Translations under genes and position numbers: made by a program | NCBI GenBank assembly: GCA_945283395.1 | Contig: CALYQH010000001.1 | Span: 1-27,434, forward strand | Source: an uncultured Ventosimonas sp. | Lineage (GTDB): Bacteria; Pseudomonadota; Gammaproteobacteria; Pseudomonadales; Pseudomonadaceae | Direction: 5' to 3' | Length of the DNA stretch: 27,434 bases | The notes under the pieces: model-generated | Told to the model about the DNA's origin: nothing | The model's database searches: none | What the model saw: the letters and a program-made list of their open reading frames with translations, nothing else | In this document: positions 1 through 6,484 of the stretch, in pieces | How the letters are laid out: each line of letters starts with the position of its first letter | Numbering within the stretch: the first letter of the stretch is position 1

Positions 1-32
1 CATGGATTCATGACATGGAGAACGTGCTATGA
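1..32 (+). CDS. 3' end of an upstream gene (partial)
   Basis: The first bases read in frame 3 as the last nine codons of an open frame ending in TGA at 30-32. That stop overlaps the ATG of the next gene as ATGA, the same junction seen repeatedly in this operon. By lambda order it would be the replication initiator (O-like) or another replication gene, but too little is visible to say. Frame 1 is also open until position 42, so the frame choice rests only on the ATGA junction. Confidence 0.35.
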   Translation, partial: WIHDMENVL

Positions 33-730
33 AGCCGATTAGTCAAGTAATAGGCACTATGCCTGCCATGAGTATAGCGCAGCCTTTACGCATTGATAGC
101 GAGCAGATTGCTAGCTTTGTGAACGCTGTTTTTGATCAGTTGAAATCAATATTCCCAGCATGGTCGGCCGCATGGAAAACCCAGGGCGATATTGATAACG
201 CTAAAAAGATATGGATTATAGCATTCGCCGAGAACGGGATTACGACTAAAAAGCAAGTTTCATTAGGGCTTAAGGCTTGCCGTTCCTTGAAAACCGACTT
301 CCTGCCTAGCATTGGTAAATTCATTGAGCTATGCAAGCCTACACCTGAAAACCTTGGTTTACCAGACCCAGAAACAGCATTCAAAACAGCCTCAATGAGA
401 CTTTACAAGCCATTACATCCAGTCCTAGAGGCTACCATCAAAGAGGTTGATAGCTACGATCTGAGATGTGGCAGAGTAAGTTTTAAGCAATTTGAATACG
501 TCTACATGAACAAAGTCAACTGTTTTGCTAATGGTGAACCCCTAACAAAAAAAGTTAATTCAGCCATTACCAACCAAAGCGACAAGCCGAAAGGACTAGA
601 AGCTATGAATATAACAGCAGATCAAGCCATTGAAAAGCGGATAGCAGAACAAGGCATCAGTAAAAACGCTAAAGAGGCCAGAGCGCAGGCACTTGCTATG
701 CTAGGTTTAAAGGATAGAAAAAATGGATAA
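29..730 (+). CDS. Replication protein P (phage lambda P-like)
   Basis: This 233-residue protein resembles the lambda P family, which delivers the host replicative helicase DnaB to the phage origin. The recognisable stretch is residues 33-110: VFDQLKSIFPAW, then IAFAENGI, then a conserved-looking CR and FLPSIGKFIELC. The C-terminal third is basic and repetitive in Ala/Lys. A GGAG at 17-20 sits eight bases before the ATG and supports this start. It overlaps the next gene by eight bases, so the two are probably translated together in an early operon. The initiator partner (O-like) would lie left of the window. Confidence 0.75.
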   Translation: MKPISQVIGTMPAMSIAQPLRIDSEQIASFVNAVFDQLKSIFPAWSAAWKTQGDIDNAKKIWIIAFAENGITTKKQVSLGLKACRSLKTDFLPSIGKFIELCKPTPENLGLPDPETAFKTASMRLYKPLHPVLEATIKEVDSYDLRCGRVSFKQFEYVYMNKVNCFANGEPLTKKVNSAITNQSDKPKGLEAMNITADQAIEKRIAEQGISKNAKEARAQALAMLGLKDRKNG

Positions 731-992
731 ATTAAAAACCCTAAGCCCAAGAGAATACCAAGTATACAAGCTTATTTGTAATGGTTATGCAGCTTGTCGG
801 GTTGCTTATGAGCTAAACATAAAAGTATGCACAGTAAGGGCGCACACTAAAGAAATATTCAACAAGCTAGGTATTCACAATAGAACACAGATAGCTATTT
901 ATGCTTATAGACAATTTATAAAGCAAATAGCAGATGGACAGATTAATGATCCAGTAAAAGCGGCTAGTGAGCTTTTGGAGGGTAGGAAATGA
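723..992 (+). CDS. Small LuxR-type HTH protein
   Basis: An 89-residue protein made almost entirely of a LuxR/GerE-type helix-turn-helix. Residues 7-60 run LSPREYQVYKLICNG, then VRAHTKEIFNKLGIHNRTQ, which matches the classical LuxR signature of a 'lT.rE.eV..L...G' helix followed by 'TVk.H...i..KLgv..R'. There is no receiver or ligand domain. It probably binds DNA as a stand-alone regulator of phage transcription; the target is not visible. It starts inside the end of the replication gene and ends in an ATGA overlap with the next HTH gene, so it is co-translated with both. Confidence 0.75.
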   Translation: MDKLKTLSPREYQVYKLICNGYAACRVAYELNIKVCTVRAHTKEIFNKLGIHNRTQIAIYAYRQFIKQIADGQINDPVKAASELLEGRK

Positions 993-1261
993 ATCAAGAA
1001 GAAATAAGGCTGGCTATCAAAATTTATATGGCTGCACGAAAAATAAGATTAACAGACTTAGCTAATGAACTAGGTTGTACAGCAGGTCATTTATCTGGTG
1101 TGCTAACTGGCAAAAAGCCTATCACAAAAAAATTACTAGATTACTTCAAAATCAGTAAAAAGTTAGTTTTTTCGACTACAGATAAAGAGTTCTTTGCGTT
1201 TACCTTTTTAGCTAGAGATCAGATTAGAAAAGCAAAAAACCAAACGCTAGGGGGCAAGTGA
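989..1261 (+). CDS. Small Cro/XRE-like HTH protein
   Basis: A 90-residue protein whose residues 5-50 look like a Cro/CI-type helix-turn-helix: IRLTDLANELGCTAGHLSGVL, then ITKKLLDYFKIS. The second half is basic and has no recognisable domain. It is probably a DNA-binding regulator. It starts in an ATGA overlap with the LuxR-type gene, so two unrelated HTH proteins are made back to back from one message. The fold call is good; the role is inferred from fold and position only. Confidence 0.6.
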   Translation: MNQEEIRLAIKIYMAARKIRLTDLANELGCTAGHLSGVLTGKKPITKKLLDYFKISKKLVFSTTDKEFFAFTFLARDQIRKAKNQTLGGK

Positions 1262-1518
1262 TGATAAGAATTTTCAAAACCTTATTAGAACTAACCGTAT
1301 TCATACTGTGCGTATATTTCATATTAACGTTACTTTTCATAGGTACTTATTTTGTTCTAGATAAATATACCCCTTATGACGACTCGGACGCACCCTGCAA
1401 GCGAAGCGGATTTAAGGTAATGACAGATTATAAGACGGGGTTGCAGTATCTAAAGGCTGGAAGTGCAGTTACCCCAAGATTAGATATAACTGGAAAGCAA
1501 ATTAGGAAGGGTGAGTGA
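1261..1518 (+). CDS. Small membrane protein with DUF6440-like tail
   Basis: An 85-residue protein. Residues 3-34 form a strongly hydrophobic membrane segment (TVFILCVYFILTLLFIGTYF). The C-terminal half contains MTDYKTGLQYLKAG and TPRLDITGKQI, which resembles the short DUF6440-type domain found in small phage and bacterial proteins of unknown function. A GGGGG run at 1250-1254 precedes the ATG at 1261. An in-frame GTG at 1258 is possible but less well spaced. The tail would be anchored to the inner membrane. Function is not known. Confidence 0.6.
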   Translation: MIRIFKTLLELTVFILCVYFILTLLFIGTYFVLDKYTPYDDSDAPCKRSGFKVMTDYKTGLQYLKAGSAVTPRLDITGKQIRKGE

Positions 1519-2021
1519 TGAGCGGCATGATAGGAATTAGTAAAACTGAAAAATCAGTTGAATGGTACACGCCTAAATGGGTATTTGACACGCTTAATAT
1601 TAACTTTGATTTAGACCCATGCAGCCCTTTTAATTTTGATACTCATGTTCCAGCCACAACCAAATACACAATATTTGATGATGGCTTAAGTAAGGAGTGG
1701 ATTGGTCGAGTTTGGTTAAATCCTCCTTATGGAAGAGAAGTTGAGAAATGGATTAAACGAATGATTGATCATAAAAACGGTATAGCTCTCGTTTTTAGTC
1801 GCACCGACTCTAAATGGTGTCAAGAAGCCATGAAGTCAGCAGATGCTGTTTTATTTTATCGTGGCCGTATCAGCTTTATCGACGGCGCAACAGGAAAACA
1901 AAATAACAATGGTGGTGCAGGTTCATTATTTCTAACTTGGGGCGAAGAAAGCGTAAGAGCTTTATCAAATATGAGTGATAAAGGTTTCATGATTTTTAAT
2001 AGCGCCAAGGATGGTGAGTGA
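1518..2021 (+). CDS. Phage DNA N-6-adenine methyltransferase (Dam family)
   Basis: A 167-residue protein of the phage Dam-type adenine methyltransferase family (Pfam Dam, PF05869), which transfers a methyl group from S-adenosylmethionine to adenine N6. The opening EWYTPKWVFDTL with FDLDPCSP and the catalytic motif NPPY (about residue 70) are clear, and a GGAGSLF segment lies near residue 137. Such proteins commonly protect phage DNA from restriction, which is the likely role; the target site cannot be read from sequence. The ATG at 1518 follows a GGAAGGG at 1505-1511; a GTG three bases upstream is the alternative. Its ATG overlaps the previous stop codon. Confidence 0.85.
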   Translation: MSGMIGISKTEKSVEWYTPKWVFDTLNINFDLDPCSPFNFDTHVPATTKYTIFDDGLSKEWIGRVWLNPPYGREVEKWIKRMIDHKNGIALVFSRTDSKWCQEAMKSADAVLFYRGRISFIDGATGKQNNNGGAGSLFLTWGEESVRALSNMSDKGFMIFNSAKDGE

Positions 2022-2461
2022 TGGATAAGAAAGAAGATTTCACTCTTAACAACATAATCCAGATTGCCGACTTTTCTATACTAGAAAAAAAGACAAAATG
2101 GGGATCAAAAGAATGTAAGCATAGAACTATTACTCTTGATGATAACGGGCAAATAGTTACATGTTGTGATTGTGGTCAGCAAGTAAGTGCTTATTGGATG
2201 CTGAGAGAGAGCAGTAACCTCTGGAAAATGTTAGAAGATCAATTAAAGCGTAGAGAAGATAAGCTAAGAGAGGACAAGGAAGCCAATTTATACAGGATAG
2301 CTTCAAGGAGGGTTGATAAAATCTGGCGATGTAAAGATCTAGTTCCTTGCTGCCCTCATTGCGGCGAAGGAATATCTACTTCTGACGAATTAGGAAGTGT
2401 AGCTATAAATAAGCGAGTTGACGAAGCAAGAAGAAAGGCTAGAGAGGCTATCAAAAAATGA
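2021..2461 (+). CDS. Hypothetical zinc-ribbon-like protein
   Basis: A 146-residue protein I do not recognise as a named family. It carries cysteine clusters typical of small zinc-binding modules: KECKH plus TCCDCGQ near residues 27-50, and CCPHCG near residue 110, separated by a charged, probably helical stretch rich in Lys/Arg/Glu. Two CxxC-type sites suggest one or two metal ions and contact with nucleic acid or protein. Its start overlaps the methyltransferase stop and its end forms an ATGA overlap with the next gene. Confidence 0.55.
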   Translation: MDKKEDFTLNNIIQIADFSILEKKTKWGSKECKHRTITLDDNGQIVTCCDCGQQVSAYWMLRESSNLWKMLEDQLKRREDKLREDKEANLYRIASRRVDKIWRCKDLVPCCPHCGEGISTSDELGSVAINKRVDEARRKAREAIKK

Positions 2462-2901
2462 GTAGATCAGAGCGCAAATTATGTACACATCCAAAAACAT
2501 TAAATGAAAGATTAGCTTATCTTTGCAATAAAGATAAAACAGAAAATAACTTATTAGAGCTTAAATGGTTTGGCTTTGTTATTCAGCCTGATTTATTTGC
2601 TTTTGATAAATTTGGTTTAGGCATTGGCATTGTTGATTCAAATGGAATCATTCATGCCAAATTTCTTAATGACTTTAGCAGGTTAGTTAAGTTTTATCGT
2701 GGTTTAGCTGATGTTGAGTTCTTTAAGGGGTGTACAGAGCTGCTAGATTCAGCCTACAACAGCAAACCTTACGAGGAAGTCAAAGAAATCAAAGTACCTC
2801 AAATATCAATTACTGAGCCTAGCTATTGTCAAGGCTTATCGATAAACGAGCTATTAGATCAGTTATTCGAGAGAGTTTTTGAGGTGAATAATGGGCAATG
2901 A
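2458..2901 (+). CDS. Hypothetical phage protein
   Basis: A 147-residue protein with no family I recognise. It mixes aromatic and hydrophobic strands (ELKWFGFVIQPDLFAF, then GLGIGIVDSNGIIHAKFL) with an acidic C-terminus and has no signal peptide or membrane segment. It is joined to both neighbours by overlaps (ATGA at 2458-2461; 11 bases with NinB), so it is a genuine member of the early operon. Position beside NinB hints at DNA metabolism, which is inference only. Confidence 0.5.
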   Translation: MSRSERKLCTHPKTLNERLAYLCNKDKTENNLLELKWFGFVIQPDLFAFDKFGLGIGIVDSNGIIHAKFLNDFSRLVKFYRGLADVEFFKGCTELLDSAYNSKPYEEVKEIKVPQISITEPSYCQGLSINELLDQLFERVFEVNNGQ

Positions 2902-3316
2902 GCGCAAATTCCGCATACAGTCCAAGGCAGGCATAGAGCTAGCGTTAAAGAATGCAGGCAATGTACTCAATACCTTAGTTAACTCAGATAGCTCCAAGGA
3001 CGGCTACGAGCTAGTGATCCGCAACTATAAAAGTAAGCGTTCAACAGACCAGAACAAACGTTACTGGGCAATGCTAAGACTTATCTCAACTAACGTATGG
3101 ATTGATGGCAGGACCTTTAATGATGAGGTATGGCATGAGCAATTTCGACGTTGGTTCATAGGTTGCGAAGATATTGTATTGCCTACGGGAACAGAAACAA
3201 GAGGTATAAGCACAACTACGCTATCAGTAGAAGAGTTCGGTCATTACATGGCTCAGATAGAACAATGGTGCGCTGAACAAGGCTATCCAATCATGCAAGA
3301 GGAGTTAGTAGCATGA
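2891..3316 (+). CDS. ninB: NinB family recombination protein
   Basis: A 141-residue protein of the NinB family (lambda Orf), a recombination mediator that binds single-stranded DNA and can substitute for RecFOR. Length fits the family. Diagnostic stretches are YELVIRNYKSKRSTDQNKRYWAML (residues about 39-62), where the QN..YWAML segment is characteristic, then TFNDEVWHEQFRRWF and a C-terminal EQWCAEQGYP. It lies just upstream of a Ref-like nuclease, consistent with a recombination and repair block in the middle of the early operon. Confidence 0.85.
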   Translation: MGNERKFRIQSKAGIELALKNAGNVLNTLVNSDSSKDGYELVIRNYKSKRSTDQNKRYWAMLRLISTNVWIDGRTFNDEVWHEQFRRWFIGCEDIVLPTGTETRGISTTTLSVEEFGHYMAQIEQWCAEQGYPIMQEELVA

Positions 3317-3361
3317 GAATAATCAGCCAATACATACAAAAAATTACAAAAGGTGGTATAG

Positions 3362-3715
3362 ATGCAAGGTAGAACAGTCACTAATGCTCAGAAAATTTAC
3401 TGGGATAATCTTTGCCAAGTTGTAGGTTGTATAGTTTGTCGTAAGGAAGGTAATTTCAACAATTATGTATCTATCCATCATATAGATGGTAGAACTAAAC
3501 CCAATGCACATTGGCTAGTTTTGCCATTATGTGCTTCTCATCACCAAGATAACGGCTTGGCAGTAGCTGTTCATCCTTATAAGAAACGTTTCGAGCAAAC
3601 ATACGGGAATCAATACCAATTAATAACAGAATGTATAGATGTTCTGCAAAGACAAGGTTTAGTAGTCCCTAAAAAAGTGCTAGAGATAATTGGAAAAGGG
3701 GTGAGGGTAGCGTGA
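3362..3715 (+). CDS. Ref-family recombination enhancement nuclease
   Basis: A 117-residue protein resembling the C-terminal nuclease core of phage P1 Ref, an HNH-type enzyme that, together with RecA, cuts DNA at displacement loops. Visible core: GCIVCRKEG (zinc-like Cys pair), then SIHHIDGRTKPNAHWLVLPLC, then ASHHQD, which holds the His residues expected of the HNH/beta-beta-alpha-metal site. The long basic N-terminus of P1 Ref is absent, as in many phage homologues. AGGTGG before the ATG supports the start. The 45 bases upstream encode only a possible 19-codon leader from the ATG at 3313. Confidence 0.8.
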   Translation: MQGRTVTNAQKIYWDNLCQVVGCIVCRKEGNFNNYVSIHHIDGRTKPNAHWLVLPLCASHHQDNGLAVAVHPYKKRFEQTYGNQYQLITECIDVLQRQGLVVPKKVLEIIGKGVRVA

Positions 3716-3894
3716 GTACTAGCGAGCAATATAGAGCCGAATGTGAGGCTCGTTACTTGTTGAGCAGAGGCTACACAACAAAGGCTATGACTAATCAGTT
3801 GCATGATGAGATTAGAAAGAAAAGAGGCTTAAAGGCAGCTGATTACTTAATAGACAACATGAGAAGGGTATACATAGAGCAGAGGGCAGGTTAA
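3712..3894 (+). CDS. Small hypothetical protein
   Basis: A 60-residue, strongly basic, mostly helical protein. The start is GTG, placed in a GTGA overlap with the Ref-like gene. Its pattern (an N-terminal EARYLL helix, then KKRGLKAADYLIDNMRRVYIEQR) resembles a family of small phage proteins next to NinB/NinG-type genes, possibly DUF7696, but that assignment is weak. Its stop overlaps the next ATG as TAATG. No function can be given. Confidence 0.55.
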   Translation: MSTSEQYRAECEARYLLSRGYTTKAMTNQLHDEIRKKRGLKAADYLIDNMRRVYIEQRAG

Positions 3895-4181
3895 TGAGTG
3901 ATTTTGACGAGGAAAGAATGGATATTATTGGTCAAAATGGCAACGATGGGGCGATTTACGATGAAGTGTGCCGTCCCAAGCATTATAGACTATTCCCTGA
4001 TATGCAAGCTATAGATGTAATCATGGCTACTTTATCGCCTGCCGAGTTTGAAGGCTATTTAAAAGGCAATATTCTCAAATACCGACTACGGGCAGGAAAT
4101 AAGGGAGACGCTCAAAAAGATATAGCCAAAGCTAATTGGTATAGCAACAAGCTAAACGAGGTAAGCAGTGAAGCGCGTTAA
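3894..4181 (+). CDS. DUF3310 domain protein
   Basis: A 95-residue protein with the DUF3310 signature common in phage nucleotide and replication regions. The stretch PKHYRLFPDMQAIDVIM (residues about 29-45) is followed by FEGYLKGNILKYRLRAGNKGDAQKDIAKANWY, matching the family's GN.lKYl.R...K....DL.KA..Y pattern. The biochemical role of the domain is unsettled. It overlaps the VRR-NUC gene by 14 bases. Confidence 0.8.
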   Translation: MSDFDEERMDIIGQNGNDGAIYDEVCRPKHYRLFPDMQAIDVIMATLSPAEFEGYLKGNILKYRLRAGNKGDAQKDIAKANWYSNKLNEVSSEAR

Positions 4182-4548
4182 AACATTAGAAACAGACGAG
4201 CAAACCAAACTAGTAAGCTGGTTCAGGCTTCAGTATAGACAGCTAGCTAACTGCTTATTCTCAATCCCTAACGGGTCTGTATTGGCTGGTGATGCCATTA
4301 AAAGAGCTAAACAAATGAATAAGCTTAAAAGAGAAGGCTTTATTAATGGAGTATCTGACCTATTTCTAATGATGCCTAACTCTCAGTATCACGGCTTGTT
4401 CATTGAAATGAAAAGAGCAGAGGGTGGGAAAGTTTCAGAAGAGCAACACAAGTTTATTGAGAACGCAAAGGAAAGAGGCTATCAAGCTGTTGTATGCAAA
4501 GGATTTGAAGAGGGCAAAAGCGTAATTTTAGAATATTTAAAGGGGTAG
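4168..4548 (+). CDS. VRR-NUC domain nuclease
   Basis: A 126-residue stand-alone VRR-NUC protein, a PD-(D/E)XK-type nuclease domain related to the one in FAN1. The core is present: IPNGSVLAG, then GVSDLFLMMP holding the active-site Asp, then GLFIEMKRAEGGKVSEEQ, the E.K catalytic pair followed by the usual S.eQ helix, then GYQAVVCKGFEEG. Related phage enzymes cut branched DNA, so resolving intermediates before packaging is a reasonable role. The start is GTG with GAGGT six bases upstream, inside the end of the DUF3310 gene. Confidence 0.85.
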   Translation: MKRVKTLETDEQTKLVSWFRLQYRQLANCLFSIPNGSVLAGDAIKRAKQMNKLKREGFINGVSDLFLMMPNSQYHGLFIEMKRAEGGKVSEEQHKFIENAKERGYQAVVCKGFEEGKSVILEYLKG

Positions 4549-4552
4549 TTTT

Positions 4553-4843
4553 ATGATTTCAGAAGCAGACTTTAATTATTATGATCTTCTACTTGTCGAG
4601 TGGGGTAAATGGGTTAGAAGCGAATATATGGGTGATAACTTAGCTAAATTTACAGCAGGCATAGGGAGCTCATTGAGCGATGAGGAGGGGCTTCAAATTG
4701 ACAGAGTCATTGCTAAGTGTGCTGATCCTATTAAAAAAATGATTAAACGAGTTTATCTATGGCGTGATGTCTCGATAGATACCAGAGTTTTGAAACAGTA
4801 TATAGACGAATTTTATAAGGAGTACCATAGAGATGCTGCTTGA
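4553..4843 (+). CDS. Putative late antiterminator, Q-like
   Basis: A 96-residue protein that resembles the short phage antitermination Q family: an N-terminal LLLVEWGKWVRSEYMG, a DEEGLQIDRVIAKC segment (the usual D.Ea..iD..v), and a C-terminal IKRVYLWRDVSIDTRVL resembling the helix-turn-helix part. Q proteins load on RNA polymerase paused just after the late promoter and let it read through terminators. The context agrees strongly: a late promoter followed by a leader terminator lies downstream at 6369-6469, before the lysis genes. The family call is moderate because the protein is small. Confidence 0.6.
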   Translation: MISEADFNYYDLLLVEWGKWVRSEYMGDNLAKFTAGIGSSLSDEEGLQIDRVIAKCADPIKKMIKRVYLWRDVSIDTRVLKQYIDEFYKEYHRDAA

Positions 4844-5345
4844 TGTTGAATTAAACTCAAAAGAACATAATTTCGAATATAGTGAAGGTATCCCTGCTAG
4901 ATTTAAAAGTTATGAACCCTTTAAAAAAGATATGATACAGGATGTTGAGGATTTACTATCATTTCAAGCAGAGGCGGAACGAGGCAATGCAAGGACTTTA
5001 AATCCTAAAGACAGGCAAAGATTTATTAAAACAATGCAGAATATAACTTCCATATACTTTATATGCTCGCCTGAGACATGTTTAGTAAAGATAGGCAGGT
5101 CTAACGATATAAAGAAAAGACTTAAAACTATTAGGTCAATTTCACCTTACGAAATAACTCTTTTATCAACTGTAACAGCGCATAAATCATTTGAGTATTA
5201 CCTACATCAAAAACTAATAAATAGTAGATCACATGGTGAGTGGTTTAAGGCAGATGATAGGGTATTATCTGTGATTAATATTTCTTTAGATAAAGGCGCT
5301 AAAGGAGTGTTTGAGTATTTAGAGGGCTTGACATGTTCAATATAA
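4833..5345 (+). CDS. T5orf172/GIY-YIG-type nuclease domain protein
   Basis: A 170-residue protein. Residues 70-165 match the T5orf172/MUG113 branch of the GIY-YIG nuclease superfamily: SIYFICSPETCLVKIGRSNDIKKRLKTI carries the Tyr and the G.s.d...RL motif, followed by FEYYLHQKL and GEWFK, the usual E..LH..F ... GEWF block. The N-terminal 65 residues are unassigned. The domain is frequent in phages, alone or fused to Bro/KilA-N proteins. It overlaps the Q-like gene by 11 bases and is the last gene of the operon. Confidence 0.75.
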   Translation: MLLDVELNSKEHNFEYSEGIPARFKSYEPFKKDMIQDVEDLLSFQAEAERGNARTLNPKDRQRFIKTMQNITSIYFICSPETCLVKIGRSNDIKKRLKTIRSISPYEITLLSTVTAHKSFEYYLHQKLINSRSHGEWFKADDRVLSVINISLDKGAKGVFEYLEGLTCSI

Positions 5346-5362
5346 TTGCTCATAGTAATACC

Positions 5363-5382
5363 ACTACATTAAATCATGTAGT
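5363..5382. repeat. Inverted repeat ACTACAT-N6-ATGTAGT
   Basis: Seven-base perfect arms (5363-5369 and 5376-5382) flank six bases, immediately upstream of a TTGACA at 5388-5393. It could be an operator for a dimeric regulator controlling the C4/antirepressor transcript, or a small hairpin at the end of the early operon. No U-run follows, so it is not an intrinsic terminator. Confidence 0.4.
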
Positions 5383-5387
5383 CAGCT

Positions 5388-5418
5388 TTGACAGGCTGAA
5401 ATTATTACACGGTGCATA
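5388..5418 (+). promoter_or_regulatory. Possible promoter for the C4/antirepressor transcript
   Basis: A perfect -35 hexamer TTGACA lies at 5388-5393. The best -10 candidates (GGTGCA at 17 spacing, TGCATA at 19) are poor, so this is weak. C4 RNAs are made from a promoter just upstream, which is why the TTGACA is noted. Confidence 0.3.
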
Positions 5419-5444
5419 GCACCATCATAGAATAGGTGTTTTTT
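5411..5444 (+). terminator. Attenuator-like hairpin pair with U-run
   Basis: GGTGC (5411-5415) can pair with GCACC (5419-5423). The same GCACC can instead pair with GGTGT (5435-5439), which is followed by six T at 5439-5444. The second arrangement looks like an intrinsic terminator and the first would prevent it. It separates the early operon from the C4 RNA. The terminator stem is only five pairs with an 11-base loop, so its strength is uncertain. Confidence 0.4.
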
Positions 5445-5460
5445 ATTGCCTAAATTTTAT

Positions 5461-5543
5461 GGTGGCTGTGCATGGGACATCTTCGGGTGTGCTGGTACAA
5501 CTCCGTGTAAAACCAGTCTGTCAACCTATGTGCAGTCACCACC
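5461..5543 (+). ncRNA. c4: C4-type antisense RNA
   Basis: The sequence and fold match the C4 antisense RNA known from P1/P7-type phages. An outer stem pairs 5461-5473 with 5528-5540 (13 pairs, including G-U). Inside are a UUCG-capped hairpin (ACATC 5477-5481 with GGTGT 5486-5490) and a hairpin CTGGT 5492-5496 with ACCAG 5512-5516. The second loop carries CTCCGTGT (5501-5508), which pairs over eight bases, one of them G-U, with ACGCGGAG (5583-5590), the ribosome-binding region of the ORF6N gene. GGTGT of the first hairpin can pair with ACACC just after it. TCACCAC (5536-5542) also matches GTGGTGA (5564-5570). In P1, C4 blocks translation of the antirepressor operon, and the same role is expected here. 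Confidence 0.85.
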
Positions 5544-5563
5544 CTAATGTTTGACAGCATTAA

Positions 5564-5596
5564 GTGGTGATCCCTTTAATTTACGCGGAGACACCG
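5564..5596 (+). promoter_or_regulatory. C4 target region and ribosome-binding site of the ORF6N gene
   Basis: This stretch holds GTGGTGA (5564-5570) and ACGCGGAG followed by ACACCGA (5583-5596), each complementary to parts of the C4 RNA. GCGGAG at 5585-5590 is the Shine-Dalgarno sequence eight bases before the ATG at 5599, so pairing would hide it from ribosomes. Confidence 0.7.
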
Positions 5597-5598
5597 AT

Positions 5599-6333
5599 AT
5601 GTCAAATCAAATTCAATCAATAGCACCAGAAACAATACAAATCATCACGCATAAAAATATCCCAGTAATTACTACAGGGTTATTAGCGCAATTATATTTT
5701 ACAGACAATAATAATATTATTAAAAACTTTCAACGTAACTCAGGAAGATTTATTGAAGGGAAGCATTATTTCAAGCTAGAAAGTAATGAATTAAAAGAGT
5801 TTAAGAACTGCATGACTAAAAGTCACTCAGTTAAAATAGCCCCTACTACACGCAATTTAATATTGTGGACAGAGCGCGGCGCTGCTCGTCATGCAAAAAT
5901 GCTAGATACCGACCAAGCATGGGAAGTATTTGAAAAGCTAGAAGATAGCTATTTCGATAACAACAAACCCAACTCTAATTTATCTTTTCCAGAGTATAGA
6001 GAAGGTGTTAGAAAAAAAGCATTAGCCTATTCAGACGCCTGTATAGAAAAATTAATTAAAAATAAAATACCACTTCCTGAATTTCCATCTGTAGATAATG
6101 AAGTAATAGATGGTGTTATATCAACAATATTAATGCATTCAAGATTCATGTTAACCTTTAACCATGAAATGAAAATACAGATAACACAAATACCTATGAA
6201 TGCTACAGTTGTTTATGAGGACAGCAAAAAGCAAATGTCAGAATTAATAGGAAGCCGCATACCGCTTGAGCTTATACCTGAATTATTGGCTATTGGTTTA
6301 CAAAGGCTGTCTAATCAAGTTAAATCTAAATAG
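5599..6333 (+). CDS. ORF6N-domain antirepressor-type protein
   Basis: A 244-residue protein. Residues 18-110 form an ORF6N domain, a DNA-binding domain related to KilA-N: IPVITTGLLAQLYFTDNNNIIKNFQRN, then RFIEGKHYFKLE, then a LILWTERGAARHAKML segment. The C-terminal half is helical and does not match a family I know. Proteins of this kind act as antirepressors or lytic switch regulators in P1-, P22- and N15-type phages. The ATG at 5599 with GCGGAG upstream is preferred over the in-frame TTG at 5551, because the C4 RNA targets exactly that site. The gene has its own promoter-terminator setting, separate from the early operon. Confidence 0.75.
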   Translation: MSNQIQSIAPETIQIITHKNIPVITTGLLAQLYFTDNNNIIKNFQRNSGRFIEGKHYFKLESNELKEFKNCMTKSHSVKIAPTTRNLILWTERGAARHAKMLDTDQAWEVFEKLEDSYFDNNKPNSNLSFPEYREGVRKKALAYSDACIEKLIKNKIPLPEFPSVDNEVIDGVISTILMHSRFMLTFNHEMKIQITQIPMNATVVYEDSKKQMSELIGSRIPLELIPELLAIGLQRLSNQVKSK

Positions 6334-6368
6334 TTAACAACTGCATTAATTTTAAATAAAAAAATTTG

Positions 6369-6397
6369 TTGACAATAACTTTGCATTTTGTTATAAA
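6369..6397 (+). promoter_or_regulatory. Strong sigma-70 promoter, probable late promoter (pR'-like)
   Basis: TTGACA (6369-6374), exactly 17 bases, then TATAAA (6392-6397). It is the best promoter in the window. It fires rightward toward a short leader, a terminator at 6447-6469, the tRNA gene and the lysis genes, which is the layout of lambda pR'. With a Q-like protein encoded upstream, it is the likely start of the late transcript. Confidence 0.8.
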
Positions 6398-6403
6398 TAT
6401 CGT

Positions 6404-6469
6404 GTAAATTACCAATAAGTGCATTTAATCGATTAATAAATAAAATCCAGCCTAAAAGCTGGTTTTTTT
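6404..6469 (+). ncRNA. Short leader transcript between late promoter and terminator
   Basis: A start about seven bases after the -10 box and a stop at the terminator give an RNA of roughly 65 bases with no open frame. In lambda the equivalent is the 6S RNA, made constitutively until Q lets polymerase pass. This is an inference from layout. Confidence 0.5.
6447..6469 (+). terminator. Intrinsic terminator (tR'-like)
   Basis: CCAGC (6447-6451), six-base loop, GCTGG (6458-6462), then seven T. It lies about 45 bases after the predicted start of the strong promoter, so it would block the tRNA and lysis genes unless antitermination occurs. Confidence 0.8.
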
Positions 6470-6484
6470 ATGTCTAAGATTTAT

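Noticed and set aside
5551..5598. TTG start giving a longer ORF6N protein
   Set aside because: The extra 16 residues overlap the C4 target region, lack a ribosome site and lack the family motif. The ATG at 5599 has GCGGAG at the right distance.
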